Positions 33,901 to 42,886 of a DNA stretch of 64,000 bases are shown here, piece by piece. Each line of letters opens with the position of its first letter. Position 1 is the first letter of the stretch. The stretch comes from Marinirhabdus sp963799365. GTDB lineage: Bacteria; Bacteroidota; Bacteroidia; Flavobacteriales; Flavobacteriaceae. The position numbers and the translations under genes are program-made. The notes below the pieces were generated by a model, which was not told where the DNA came from, ran no database searches, and saw nothing but the letters and a program-made list of their open reading frames with translations. The stretch covers positions 558,001 to 622,000 of the forward strand of contig CAWCWV010000016.1 of assembly GCA_963799365.1 (NCBI GenBank), read 5' to 3'.

Positions 33901-36900
33901 ACTGCCAATCCAGGAAACGGTGGAGGAATTCACGTTACTGGAAATGGAGCAACCGTATCTTTTAGTGGTATTGCACTTGCTAATACAGCTGCCAGTGAAG
34001 GTGGTGGGTTATGGAATAATGGAGGTATAATGAATATCTTAACTCCCGCTCCAGGGGGTCTTTTTGCCGATACTTTTATCGATCAGAATAGTGCTTCAGG
34101 AGATGACGCAACTAATGGTGGTGGAGGTGTTTTTAATAATGGTGGTACATTAACTGTAGCTACTGGAACAAATATTGTAAATAATATTGCTAATGGAGCC
34201 GCAGGTTCTGGTGGTGGTATTCATAGTACTGGCGGTAATTTTACGCTAGATGGAGTAATTATTACTGGAAATCAATCAGTAAGAGCAGGTGGTGGTATCG
34301 AAATTGCCGCTGGTGATCTTACTATGATTGACGTAACATTGAACAACAATGATACTGGAGTAGCATTAGCAGGTACTACCCCTGCCAACCCAGGAAACGG
34401 TGGAGGTCTGCACTTGGGTGGAACAGCCAATTCAACTATTACTGGTGGAACCGTAAACGGAAACCTAGCTGCTGCAGAAGGCGGTGGACTATGGAACGGC
34501 GGTGGTACAATGACTGTAGTTGGTGTTCCAATTACAAATAATACCGCAAGTGGTGCTTTAGCCGAGAACGGTGGTGGTGGAATCTATAACGATGGGGGAA
34601 CCTTGAATGTAGACGCTACAACTTTAATAGACAGTAATATAGCCGACGGAGCCGCAGGTTCTGGAGGAGGTATTTTATCTACAGGAGGTAACGTTAACCT
34701 TACAGGTACAACGATCACCAACAATCAATCAGTAAGAGCAGGTGGTGGAATTGAGATTGCTGGAGGTACGTTAACCTCAGATGGTGTTACATTGAATACA
34801 AACGATACAGGTGTAGCTTTAGGAGCTAATCCAGGAAACGGTGGAGGTCTTCACGTAGGTGGAACTGCCAATTCAACCATTACAGGTGGAACCGTAAATG
34901 GAAACGTAGCTGCTGCAGAAGGCGGTGGACTATGGAACGGCGGTGGTACAATGACTGTAAATGCTGTACCAGTAACCAATAACATTGCAAGTGGTGATTT
35001 AGCCGAAAACGGTGGTGGTGGAATCTATAACGATGGGGGAACCTTGAATATAGACGCTACAACTTTAATAGACAGTAATATAGCCGACGGAGCCGCAGGT
35101 TCTGGTGGAGGAATTTTATCTACTGGAGGAGATGTAAACCTTACAGGTACAACTATTACCAACAATCAATCAGTAAGAGCAGGTGGTGGAATTGAAATTG
35201 CCGGAGGTACCTTAACTTCAGACGGTGTTACCTTAAATACCAACGATACAGGTGTAGCTTTAGGAGCTAATCCAGGAAATGGTGGAGGACTTCACGTAGG
35301 TGGAACAGCCAATTCAACTATTACCGGTGGAACTGTAGAAGGAAACGTAGCAGCCGCTGAAGGTGGTGGACTATGGAACGGTGCTGGAACAATGGATGTA
35401 GTTGGTGTTCCAATTACAAATAATAGCGCAAGTGGTGCTTTAGCTGAAAACGGTGGTGGAGGAATCTACAACGACGGCGGAACATTGAATACAGATGCTG
35501 CAACTTTAATAGATAGTAATATTGCTAACGGAGCCGCTGGTTCTGGTGGAGGTATTTTATCAACAGGAGGAGATGTAAACCTTACAGGTACAACTATTAC
35601 CAACAATCAATCAGTAAGAGCAGGTGGTGGAATTGAAATTGCCGGAGGTACCTTAACCTCAGACGGTGTTACCTTAAATACCAACGATACAGGTGTAGCT
35701 TTAGGAGCTAATCCAGGAAATGGTGGAGGACTTCACGTAGGTGGAACAGCCAATTCAACTATTACCGGTGGAACTGTAGAAGGAAACGTAGCAGCCGCTG
35801 AAGGTGGTGGACTATGGAACGGCGGTGGTACAATGACTGTAAATGCTGTACCAGTAACCAATAACATTGCAAGTGGTGCTTTAGCTGAAAACGGTGGAGG
35901 TGGTATCTATAATGATGGAGGAACACTTGACATTTTAGCTGGAACTACTATTAACAATAATCTAGCTAATGGAACCGCAGGATCTGGTGGAGGAATACTT
36001 TCTACTGGTGGTGCTGTTACTATCGCCGCTATTAATATTTTTCAAAATAGTGCAAACCGCGCTGGTGGAGGTATAGAAGCTATCGATGGTACACTAACTC
36101 TTAACGGAACTACAATAGCACTTAACGATGTGAATGGAACTGCAGGAGTTGCCAATCCAGGAAATGGTGGAGGAATCCATATTTCAGGAACTGCAATGAC
36201 AGTTATTAATGCTGGACAGATTGGAAGTAATATTGCTGCCAATGAAGGAGGAGGACTTTGGAATCAGGCAGGCGCTACAATGAGTATGTTTGATACGATG
36301 GTAGATCTTAATACAGCAGTCGCTGGTCCTGGTGGTGGAGGAATCTATAACAATGGTGGAAATGTAAATGTTTCAAACGGAACCTTACAAAGTAACACAG
36401 CCACAGGTATTTCAGGATCAGGTGGAGGTTTACTATCAACAGCTGGAAATGTAAACATCATTGGTGGAATGATAGACGGAAACTCAGCCAATCGCGCAGG
36501 TGGTGGTGTAGAGATCGTAGATGGATTTTTTAGTTCAACAACAACAACTTTTATTACCAATAATGTGAACGGTTCAGCAGGAACGCCAAACCCAGGAAAC
36601 GGTGGTGCATTACACGTTTCAGGTGTAGCAACATTAAATATTATTGGAGCTACTATTACAGGTAATAGTGCAGCTAGTGAAGGTGGAGGTCTCTGGAACC
36701 AGGCAGGTAGTACTATGACCGTAGACGGTAGTGTTTTAGATACGAACGTAGCTGCTGGAAACGACAGTACCAACGGTGGAGGAGGAATCTTCAATAATGG
36801 AGGAATCTTAAATGTTGTTAACGGAACTGTTATCAACAATAATTTTGCAACTGGAACAGCTGGTTCAGGAGGAGGAATCCAGAATGTTGATGGAGGAATT

Positions 36901-39900
36901 TTAACTATAAACAGTTCATCTATCACAAACAACTCGGCCGTACGTGCAGGAGGAGGAATTGAAGATAACTCGCTTGTAACCGCAGGAACCATTTCATTAA
37001 CAAATGTAACTTTGGATACAAATGATGCAGGAACTGCTCCAGGAAATGGAGGAGGAATGCATATTACGGGTCCTGGAAACGCGTCTATAACAAGTGGTAC
37101 TGTAAATGGTAACACGGCTGCCTTAGAAGGTGGTGGATTATGGAACGGATCAGGAACGATGAGCTTAAATGGAACTACCATAGATAGTAACACTGCTAGT
37201 GGTGGGATGGCCAACGAAGGTGGTGGTGGAATCTTCAATTCAGGAGGAACCTTGGATGTATTGGGTTCAACTATCAGTAATAACGTAGCCAATGGTGCTG
37301 CAGGATCTGGTGGAGGTATTTTAAATGATATGGGAACCATTACGGTAACCAATACAGAAATTTCAGGAAATACATCTATAAGAGCGGGTGGAGGAATTGA
37401 AGTTGCCTCAGGGGGAGGAACCACAACTCTTACCAACACAGATTTACTGAACAATGTAACCGCAGCTTCTCCAGGAAATGGAGGAGGACTACACATTACC
37501 GGTGGTGATGATAGCTTTATTACTGACGGAATTATTTCAGGAAACACAGCCTCCTTAGAAGGTGGTGGATTATGGAATGGATCTGGAACAATGACTGTAG
37601 ATGGAACTACTATCGATGGAAATACTGCAAGTGGTGCAATGGCTAACGAAGGTGGAGGAGGAATTTTTAACAATGGAGGAACTCTCGATGTTAACAATGC
37701 AACCATACTGAACAATGTAGCCAATGGTGCTGCAGGATCTGGTGGAGGAATCTTGAATGATCTAGGAACATTGATTGTAACTGGAACAACAATTTCAGCA
37801 AACACATCGATGAGAGCAGGTGGTGGTATTGAAGATAACAGCCTTGCTGGAAATACAACCATACTTACCGCTACAGACCTTATGAATAACAGCACGGCAA
37901 CTGCCCCAGGAAATGGTGGTGGACTGCACGTAACAGGTCCTGGAGATACTAATATTTTAGGTGGAACCGTAAGCGGAAATACTGCAACCCTTGAAGGTGG
38001 TGGTCTATGGAACGGAGCTGGATTAATGATGATCGAGAACACTACAATTGAAGGTAATACCGCCAGTGGCGCGATGGCCAACGAAGGTGGTGGTGGAGTT
38101 TTCAACGCTGGTGGAACTTTAGACATCGTAGGAGCTACCATACTGAACAATGTGGCCGATGGCGCTGCAGGTTCTGGTGGAGGAATCTTAAATGATCAAG
38201 GAACCTTAACAGTGAACGGAGCTACTATCTCAGGAAACACAGCTGCAAGAGCAGGTGGAGGTATTGAAGACAACAGTGTTGCTGGAGGTATCCTTACATT
38301 AGATAGTACAGACTTAACAGGAAACACAGCAAGCGCTGCCCCAGGAAATGGTGGTGGTCTTCATATCACAGGACCAGGAGATAGTTCTATTACTGGAGGT
38401 ACCGTTAGTGGAAACACAGCAGCCTTAGAAGGTGGTGGATTGTGGAACGGAGCTGGAGCGATGACTGTTGATGGAACAACGATTGACGCAAACACAGCAA
38501 GTGGAGCGATGGCTAACGAAGGTGGAGGAGGAATCTTCAACAACGGAGGTAGTTTGGATGTGAGTAATGCAACAATTACCAATAACGTAGCCAATGGTGC
38601 TGCCGGATCTGGTGGAGGTATTTTGAATGATTCAGGAGTACTTTCAGTAACAGCAACGGTAATATCTGGAAACACTGCAATGAGAGCTGGTGGTGGTATT
38701 GAAGACAACAGTGTTGCAGGAAACACCCTTACATTAGACGGTGTTGATCTTACTGGAAATACAGCAAGTGCAGCACCAGGAAATGGTGGTGGACTACATA
38801 TTACAGGTATGGGAGACGCAAACATTACTGGAGGTACAGCAACTGGTAACACAGCAGCTGCCGAAGGTGGTGCACTGTGGAACAGTCTAGGTGTAATGAC
38901 CGTAGATGGTATGACTATAGATGGAAATATCGCTCAGGGAGTAGCTGCAGACAATGGTGGTGGAGGAATCTTCAACAATGGAGGTACCTTAAATATCATT
39001 AACACAACTTCGATTACCAACAACCAGGCAACTGGAACCGCAGGTTCAGGTGGTGGATTGTTAAGTATAGCTGGTGACGTAACGGTAACCGGAATTACTT
39101 TCGATGGAAACGCTGCCAACAGAGCAGGTGGAGCTATCGAACTAATTGAAGGTACACTAACGATAGGTACATCTCTATTAACTAATAACGATGTGAATGG
39201 AACCGCAGGAACTGCTGCTCCAGGAAATGGTGGAGCGCTTCACGTAAGTGGAACTACTGCAACTATAGATATTACAGAAAGTACTATTGACGGAAACAGC
39301 GCTGCCAATGAAGGTGGAGGCTTGTGGAACCAAGGAGGTTCAACAATGAATGTGTTAACCTCAACAGTATCTAGAAATAGTGCTGCTGAAGGTGGAGGAA
39401 TCTACAACAACGATGGTGCTATTACTACAGTAATAAGAAGTACAATTTCAAGTAATACAGCTACCACAAATGGTGGTGGAATTACAAACGATGGTGCAAG
39501 CTTAGAACTGGATGCTGTAACAGTTGGTGCTAATACCGCTGCTGGAACAGGAGGAGGAATCCAAAGTAATACAACAACTAGTTTGAAAAACACGCTGGTA
39601 GCATTAAACACTGCTGGATCAGGAATGGATGTAAGTGGTACATTTACCTCTAACGACTATAACCTAATAGGTACAGACGATGAGGGTGCGTTCCCGGAAC
39701 AAGCTAACGATGTTGAAGAAACAGACCCATTGTTAGGACCATTACAAGACAACGGTGGAACTACAGAGACGCACGAATTACTACTTGGATCTTTAGCCTA
39801 TAATGGTGGAGACCCAGCAGATGTATTCGATGATCAAATTGGACAAGCTGTCTTTGACGGAACACGTGATATTGGAGCTTTTGAAGCACAAGACGTATTG

Positions 39901-40173
39901 TTAGCTGTAGAAGATATCACCACCAACGGAAGTGGTATCGTAGTATACCCGAACCCATCACAGGGAACGGCAAACATAGACATCCCACAGACTTTTGGAA
40001 ATGATATTCGTGTAACGGTAATCGAGTTAGGTTCAGGAAAAATTGTAAAGGACTTTGTAGCAAATGCTGGAAATAACCAAGTACAATTTAATGGAATGGC
40101 TAATGGTGTTTATATTATACAAGTAGTATCTGAAGCAACGAGCTCAACCCACAGGTTGATCTTAGCGAAGTAA
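30970..40173 (+). CDS. Giant secreted beta-helix protein with T9SS sorting domain
   Basis: A 3067-residue protein. Residues 1-24 are a signal peptide (MKNKITRNWLLLVSILLTTS). Then a stretch like the CSLREA/SLRQAV opening (SLRQAVLAANAAAGPNTITF) precedes a right-handed beta-helix of about 100 coils, rich in GGGxxN and polymorphic-outer-membrane-protein-like turns. EGG(G/A)xWN occurs 18 times at an average 443-base spacing (31771 to 39309). Each supermodule has five coils of about 29 residues marked by GNGGGLH, EGGGLWN, NGGGGIYN, SGGGIL and RAGGGIE. A choice-of-anchor region (NLIGTDDEGAF...RDIGAFE) follows. The C-terminal 75 residues (VYPNPSQGTANIDI...HRLILAK) are a type A T9SS domain. Likely a cell-surface or released adhesin. 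Confidence 0.93.
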   Translation: MKNKITRNWLLLVSILLTTSLSFGQFVVTNSANAGAGSLRQAVLAANAAAGPNTITFAAATDGVPIVLSSGISITGDVVITGNGSGLTIVDGNAGANRFLATGGTNTTFDAVTIRNFRHTGTNENGAAIAVVGGSLTVNNSLLDNNQSNGVVGGGAILVRNATSSLMNTTFNNNRAVNTASGSGGAVVIDISGLATFTDCNFTSNTAVRAGGAIEKNGTGLVTIINTSFDANVASGGTAPGNGGAFHITGSAPSSILRGIVSNNTAIEGGGFWNGTGLMTINSVSFDDNIATGGTTGGGGVFTVGGNLNIIDTNFNNNLAVNGSASGGAIFANPNVTIDIDGLPTGGFFQGNQANRAGGAIEMSAGGTLNIANSDLGNNVANGLPGNGGAIHLTGNANLNITDSNVAANTAALEGGGLWNGTGTMTVTNTSITGNEAQGGAAADDGGGGIFNNGGDLIVNGTSTINGNTASGTLGSGGGILTLGGTLNVDNITISGNSANRAGGGIEINGGMAYTFNDLILDGNFIAVANPGNGGGLHVSGTPNVTFIEGSVTNNTAVEGGGLWNGGGLMTVIATAITGNEAQGAAPTTGGGGIFNNGGTLIINDGATILSNMATGTSGSGGGIMSNAGAITVSGIGTSVSNNSANRAGGGIEIINGSLTTNDIDMNGNDAGAGAPNPGNGGFLHVSGVATVTINGGNMQDNLAASEGGGVWNQAGSTMTLDNPNMINNTASGDAADNGGGAIFNNGGDVIVINAVIDGNTADGTLGSGGGIFNATPGTLTLNNVTLQNNTANRAGGGIEILSIPGELYTFTDLTLLNNTATGTGAAPGNGGGYHISGGGDTTFNNVTAQNNTAVEGGGLWNGTGTMTIPGASEISNNTATGDAPEQGGGGIYNEGGTLDAQGGLFTGFADIFGNMATGTSGSGGGILSTAGAVNITGAFLTSNSANRAGGAIEIIDGIADIINVNMSNNDVNGTAGTANPGNGGGIHVTGNGATVSFSGIALANTAASEGGGLWNNGGIMNILTPAPGGLFADTFIDQNSASGDDATNGGGGVFNNGGTLTVATGTNIVNNIANGAAGSGGGIHSTGGNFTLDGVIITGNQSVRAGGGIEIAAGDLTMIDVTLNNNDTGVALAGTTPANPGNGGGLHLGGTANSTITGGTVNGNLAAAEGGGLWNGGGTMTVVGVPITNNTASGALAENGGGGIYNDGGTLNVDATTLIDSNIADGAAGSGGGILSTGGNVNLTGTTITNNQSVRAGGGIEIAGGTLTSDGVTLNTNDTGVALGANPGNGGGLHVGGTANSTITGGTVNGNVAAAEGGGLWNGGGTMTVNAVPVTNNIASGDLAENGGGGIYNDGGTLNIDATTLIDSNIADGAAGSGGGILSTGGDVNLTGTTITNNQSVRAGGGIEIAGGTLTSDGVTLNTNDTGVALGANPGNGGGLHVGGTANSTITGGTVEGNVAAAEGGGLWNGAGTMDVVGVPITNNSASGALAENGGGGIYNDGGTLNTDAATLIDSNIANGAAGSGGGILSTGGDVNLTGTTITNNQSVRAGGGIEIAGGTLTSDGVTLNTNDTGVALGANPGNGGGLHVGGTANSTITGGTVEGNVAAAEGGGLWNGGGTMTVNAVPVTNNIASGALAENGGGGIYNDGGTLDILAGTTINNNLANGTAGSGGGILSTGGAVTIAAINIFQNSANRAGGGIEAIDGTLTLNGTTIALNDVNGTAGVANPGNGGGIHISGTAMTVINAGQIGSNIAANEGGGLWNQAGATMSMFDTMVDLNTAVAGPGGGGIYNNGGNVNVSNGTLQSNTATGISGSGGGLLSTAGNVNIIGGMIDGNSANRAGGGVEIVDGFFSSTTTTFITNNVNGSAGTPNPGNGGALHVSGVATLNIIGATITGNSAASEGGGLWNQAGSTMTVDGSVLDTNVAAGNDSTNGGGGIFNNGGILNVVNGTVINNNFATGTAGSGGGIQNVDGGILTINSSSITNNSAVRAGGGIEDNSLVTAGTISLTNVTLDTNDAGTAPGNGGGMHITGPGNASITSGTVNGNTAALEGGGLWNGSGTMSLNGTTIDSNTASGGMANEGGGGIFNSGGTLDVLGSTISNNVANGAAGSGGGILNDMGTITVTNTEISGNTSIRAGGGIEVASGGGTTTLTNTDLLNNVTAASPGNGGGLHITGGDDSFITDGIISGNTASLEGGGLWNGSGTMTVDGTTIDGNTASGAMANEGGGGIFNNGGTLDVNNATILNNVANGAAGSGGGILNDLGTLIVTGTTISANTSMRAGGGIEDNSLAGNTTILTATDLMNNSTATAPGNGGGLHVTGPGDTNILGGTVSGNTATLEGGGLWNGAGLMMIENTTIEGNTASGAMANEGGGGVFNAGGTLDIVGATILNNVADGAAGSGGGILNDQGTLTVNGATISGNTAARAGGGIEDNSVAGGILTLDSTDLTGNTASAAPGNGGGLHITGPGDSSITGGTVSGNTAALEGGGLWNGAGAMTVDGTTIDANTASGAMANEGGGGIFNNGGSLDVSNATITNNVANGAAGSGGGILNDSGVLSVTATVISGNTAMRAGGGIEDNSVAGNTLTLDGVDLTGNTASAAPGNGGGLHITGMGDANITGGTATGNTAAAEGGALWNSLGVMTVDGMTIDGNIAQGVAADNGGGGIFNNGGTLNIINTTSITNNQATGTAGSGGGLLSIAGDVTVTGITFDGNAANRAGGAIELIEGTLTIGTSLLTNNDVNGTAGTAAPGNGGALHVSGTTATIDITESTIDGNSAANEGGGLWNQGGSTMNVLTSTVSRNSAAEGGGIYNNDGAITTVIRSTISSNTATTNGGGITNDGASLELDAVTVGANTAAGTGGGIQSNTTTSLKNTLVALNTAGSGMDVSGTFTSNDYNLIGTDDEGAFPEQANDVEETDPLLGPLQDNGGTTETHELLLGSLAYNGGDPADVFDDQIGQAVFDGTRDIGAFEAQDVLLAVEDITTNGSGIVVYPNPSQGTANIDIPQTFGNDIRVTVIELGSGKIVKDFVANAGNNQVQFNGMANGVYIIQVVSEATSSTHRLILAK
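34300..35940 (+). repeat. 441-bp near-identical direct repeats within the giant gene
   Basis: Copies of the segment around gc(t/c)ggaggtac(c/g)ttaac occur at 34759, 35200 and 35641, exactly 441 bases (147 codons) apart, with long identical runs at the DNA level. Partial fourth copies flank them. A second family, spaced 432-435 bases, runs through 37204, 37636, 38071 and 38506. Confidence 0.9.
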
Positions 40174-40195
40174 CCTTCAGCAATACATAAGTAAG

Positions 40196-40243
40196 TGAAA
40201 GCCCCTTCAGTCCCGATAGCTATCGGGAGGAGGGGCTTTTTTT
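40196..40243 (+). terminator. Strong compound terminator of the giant gene
   Basis: AAAGCCCC and GGGGCTTTT form the outer stem; inside it TCCCGATAGC/GCTATCGGGA is a perfect palindrome. A long T-run follows. It lies 23 bases after the stop. Confidence 0.9.
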
Positions 40244-40267
40244 ATTTCTTTCCATCTTGAGAGAGCC

Positions 40268-40379
40268 TGTCCCATATTTAATTTCGGGAGGTTAGGTGTG
40301 GTAGAGCAATCTTTTAATCGAAACCTAGCGATTTTCGGAGGTGTTTATTTGGTGTCATTTTGTATATCTTTATGGGACA
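40268..40379. mobile_element. Candidate MITE-like element, 112 bp
   Basis: TGTCCCATA (40268-40276) and TATGGGACA (40371-40379) are perfect 9-bp terminal inverted repeats of a 112-base non-coding element between the giant gene's terminator and a pseudogene. The inner part (aatttcgggaggttaggtgt and so on) has no gene. Clear target duplications were not seen, so this is a candidate only. Confidence 0.35.
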
Positions 40380-40516
40380 CCCATGATAAGTAGGCATGAT
40401 AATCCTGCAGTTGTTACGACATAACCATGATAAACATCATCATATATTAAGTTGTGCTTCATTATTTGACTGCGCTAATTGATTAAAAGTCATATCTTTA
40501 GAGAAACTAATCTCTA

Positions 40517-41260
40517 ATGATAAAATTCTTCAGAAAAATTCGTCAAAGATTATTGACTGATAATAAATTCAGCAAATATCTGATGTATGCGATTGGCGAA
40601 ATTATTTTTGTAGTGGTAGGAATCTTAATTGCACTTTCCATTAATAATTGGAATAACAACAAAATATAAGCAAATGCGGAAGTAAGTTTATTAAAAGATA
40701 TGATTGTAGACTTAAATCAAAACATTTAAGTGTCTAATAATGTTTTAAAAATCCATAATTCCACATTGAAAAGAAACATTACGCTAAGGCATATTTTATT
40801 AAAAAAAGCTCGAGATGAGGATAGTATTTTTATATTAATTGCATCATAGCAAAATTCTGCAACGCCAACATTTAGTACTTCAACATATAAAACCATATCA
40901 CAAACAGGGTTAAATATTATTAAAAGTGACACCTTAAGAAAGTCAATACTTAACTATTACGAATATGTACTTCCGTATGTAAATTATAAGTCCAATGGAG
41001 ATCCGAAAAATCAATTCCAAACCCTCTTATTACCGTATTTTAATAAATATTTCAAAATTGAATTAAATTCAAATGATTCTATTATACGTACTACAACTAA
41101 TTCTGCAGAAATGTTTACCGATAATGAATTCCTTAACGAACTACATACTACTGTTACAAAGAGAAAAAGATTAATTGACCATCTAAATACAGGGTTAGAA
41201 AACTCTGAATCCTTAATAAAGGAAATAAACGACTACTTATCTCAGAAAATAGATACATAA
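40517..41260 (+). pseudogene. DUF6090-family membrane protein, three in-frame stops
   Basis: The frame is kept for all 248 codons, but codons 51 (TAA, 40667), 71 (TAA, 40727) and 111 (TAG, 40847) are stops. The start MIKFFRKIRQRLLTDNKFSK, then a membrane helix (MYAIGEIIFVVVGILIALS) and INNWN, is the signature of the DUF6090 family. The C-terminal part (TISQTGLNIIKSDTLRKSIL...) is also family-like and the frame ends at TAA 41258. With no frameshifts, the decay looks recent or the stops are read through. All three stops could arise by one C-to-T change from Gln codons. Confidence 0.85.
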
Positions 41261-41345
41261 TGAAAGCACAACAAGTGTAAATAACTAATAAATTCTCACA
41301 AGCAAGCAAAGTAGAATTTCCCCAATACAAAGTTGGATTGAAAGG

Positions 41346-41383
41346 AAAAAATCCCGAAGTTTTTTAGAACAACGGGATTTTAT
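41346..41383. terminator. Bidirectional hairpin terminator of lpdA
   Basis: AAAATCCCG (41347-41355) pairs with CGGGATTTT (41373-41381). It stands about 64 bases beyond the lpdA stop on the minus strand, with a heptamer array in between. Confidence 0.75.
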
Positions 41384-41391
41384 TAATTTAT

Positions 41392-41447
41392 TCTAGTCTC
41401 TAGTCTCTAGTCTCTAGTCTCTAGTCTCTAGTCTCTAGTCTCTAATC
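41392..41447. repeat. Heptamer array tctagtc x7-8 at the lpdA stop codon
   Basis: Seven perfect tctagtc units and one variant (tctaatc) run directly up to the lpdA stop codon (41447-41449). The array lies between stop and terminator, as at dnaN. Confidence 0.95.
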
Positions 41448-42823
41448 TATAGATGAATAACTTCCCCATAGGCATCTGCTACAGCTTCCATTACCGCTTC
41501 ACTCATAGTAGGGTGTGGATGTATCGTTTTTAAAACTTCGTGTCCTGTGGTTTCCAGTTTTCTTCCTAGCACTGCTTCAGCAATCATATCGGTTACACCG
41601 GCTCCTATCATGTGGCATCCTAACCATTCGCCGTATTTAGCGTCGAAGATCACTTTTACAAAACCGTCTTTGGTTCCTGCTGCGCTTGCTTTTCCACTTG
41701 CTGAAAATGGAAACTTACCAATTTTTAGTTCGTAGCCAGCTTCTTTCGCTTGCTTTTCGGTCATACCAACACTCGCAATTTCTGGCGTTGCGTAAGTACA
41801 TCCTGGAATGTTTCCGTAGTCTATGGCTTCCACGTGCATTCCTGCAATTTTTTCAACACAGGTAATTCCTTCGGCGGAAGCTACGTGTGCAAGGGCTGGA
41901 CCAGCGGTAATATCTCCAATAGCATAATAACCTGGAATATTGGTTTGGTACCAATCATTTACCATTACTTTGCCTTTATCTGTAACGATACCTACATCTT
42001 CTAAGCCAATACCTTCAATATTTGTTGCGATACCAACAGCAGATAATACAATTTCTGCTTCAATAATTTCTTCTCCGTTTTTAGTTTTTACGGTAGCTTT
42101 CACCATTTTTCCTGAGGTATCAACTTTTTCAACAGAGGCATTTGTCATCACTTTAATTCCAGCCTTTTTAAATGAACGTTCAAATTGCTTTGAAACATCT
42201 TCATCTTCCAGCGGAACAAGATTTGGTAAAAATTCAACGATAGTTACATCGGTTCCCATAGCATTGTAGAAGTGTGCAAATTCGACACCAATGGCACCAC
42301 TACCAACAACTATAATAGATTTTGGTTGTTTCTCTAGTGTCATTGCTTCTCTATAACCAATCACCTTTTTCCCATCCTGTGGAAGGTTAGGTAATTCTCT
42401 GGAACGTGCTCCTGTGGCAATGATAATATGGTCTGCATTGTATTCCTTACCACCAACATCTACTTTCTTACCAGGTTTTAGTTTTCCAAAGCCCTCAATA
42501 ACGTCAATTTTATTCTTTTTCATCAAGAACTGAACGCCTTTACTCATTCCATCTGCTACGCCACGGCTTCTCTCTATTACTTTGGTGAAATCTTTATCGG
42601 CTCCTTTTACTGTAAGTCCGTAGTCTTCGGCATGATTTAAATAATCGAAAACCTGTGCGCTCTTTAGGAGTGCTTTGGTAGGGATACAACCCCAATTTAG
42701 GCAAACACCACCTAAGCTTTCTTTTTCAATAATAGCAGTTTTTAAGCCTAATTGTGATGCGCGAATAGCAGTTACATAACCTCCGGGGCCACTACCAAGA
42801 ACAATAATATCGTATGTACTCAT
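41447..42823 (-). CDS. lpdA: Dihydrolipoyl dehydrogenase
   Basis: A 458-residue flavoprotein, the E3 component shared by pyruvate and 2-oxoglutarate dehydrogenase complexes. FAD motif GSGPGGYVTAIRA, redox cysteines Cys41 and Cys46 in GGVCLNWGCIPTK, NAD motif VGSGAIGVEFA, and the C-terminal active-site His-Glu in HPHPTMSEAVMEA are all intact. ATG 42823 gives the family start MSTYDIIVLGSG; further upstream codons lie in a heptamer/promoter region. The gene is solitary, as is usual for Flavobacteriaceae. Confidence 0.97.
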   Translation of the reverse strand: MSTYDIIVLGSGPGGYVTAIRASQLGLKTAIIEKESLGGVCLNWGCIPTKALLKSAQVFDYLNHAEDYGLTVKGADKDFTKVIERSRGVADGMSKGVQFLMKKNKIDVIEGFGKLKPGKKVDVGGKEYNADHIIIATGARSRELPNLPQDGKKVIGYREAMTLEKQPKSIIVVGSGAIGVEFAHFYNAMGTDVTIVEFLPNLVPLEDEDVSKQFERSFKKAGIKVMTNASVEKVDTSGKMVKATVKTKNGEEIIEAEIVLSAVGIATNIEGIGLEDVGIVTDKGKVMVNDWYQTNIPGYYAIGDITAGPALAHVASAEGITCVEKIAGMHVEAIDYGNIPGCTYATPEIASVGMTEKQAKEAGYELKIGKFPFSASGKASAAGTKDGFVKVIFDAKYGEWLGCHMIGAGVTDMIAEAVLGRKLETTGHEVLKTIHPHPTMSEAVMEAVADAYGEVIHL

Positions 42824-42852
42824 AAAGTTTTTTTCTAAATTATCTAAGAGTT

Positions 42853-42886
42853 CAAATTTACGAAATGCTACTGTAAAAATCCCAAA
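42853..42886 (-). promoter_or_regulatory. lpdA promoter, TTTG-N22-TAAATTTG
   Basis: On the minus strand TTTG (42886-42883) and TAAATTTG (42860-42853) are 22 bases apart, matching the Bacteroidota -33/-7 consensus. The box ends about 30 bases before the lpdA start. The -33 part lies inside a heptamer array. Confidence 0.6.

Noticed and set aside
30882..39611. Long open frames on the minus strand across the giant gene (up to 600 codons, Pro/Ile-rich).
   Set aside because: They are shadows of the Gly/Asn/Thr-rich repeat coding sequence; their composition mirrors GGN codons and they have no signal, family match or own start context.
41392..41447. CRISPR or phage attachment site.
   Set aside because: It is a pure 7-bp tandem repeat with no spacers and no integrase nearby.
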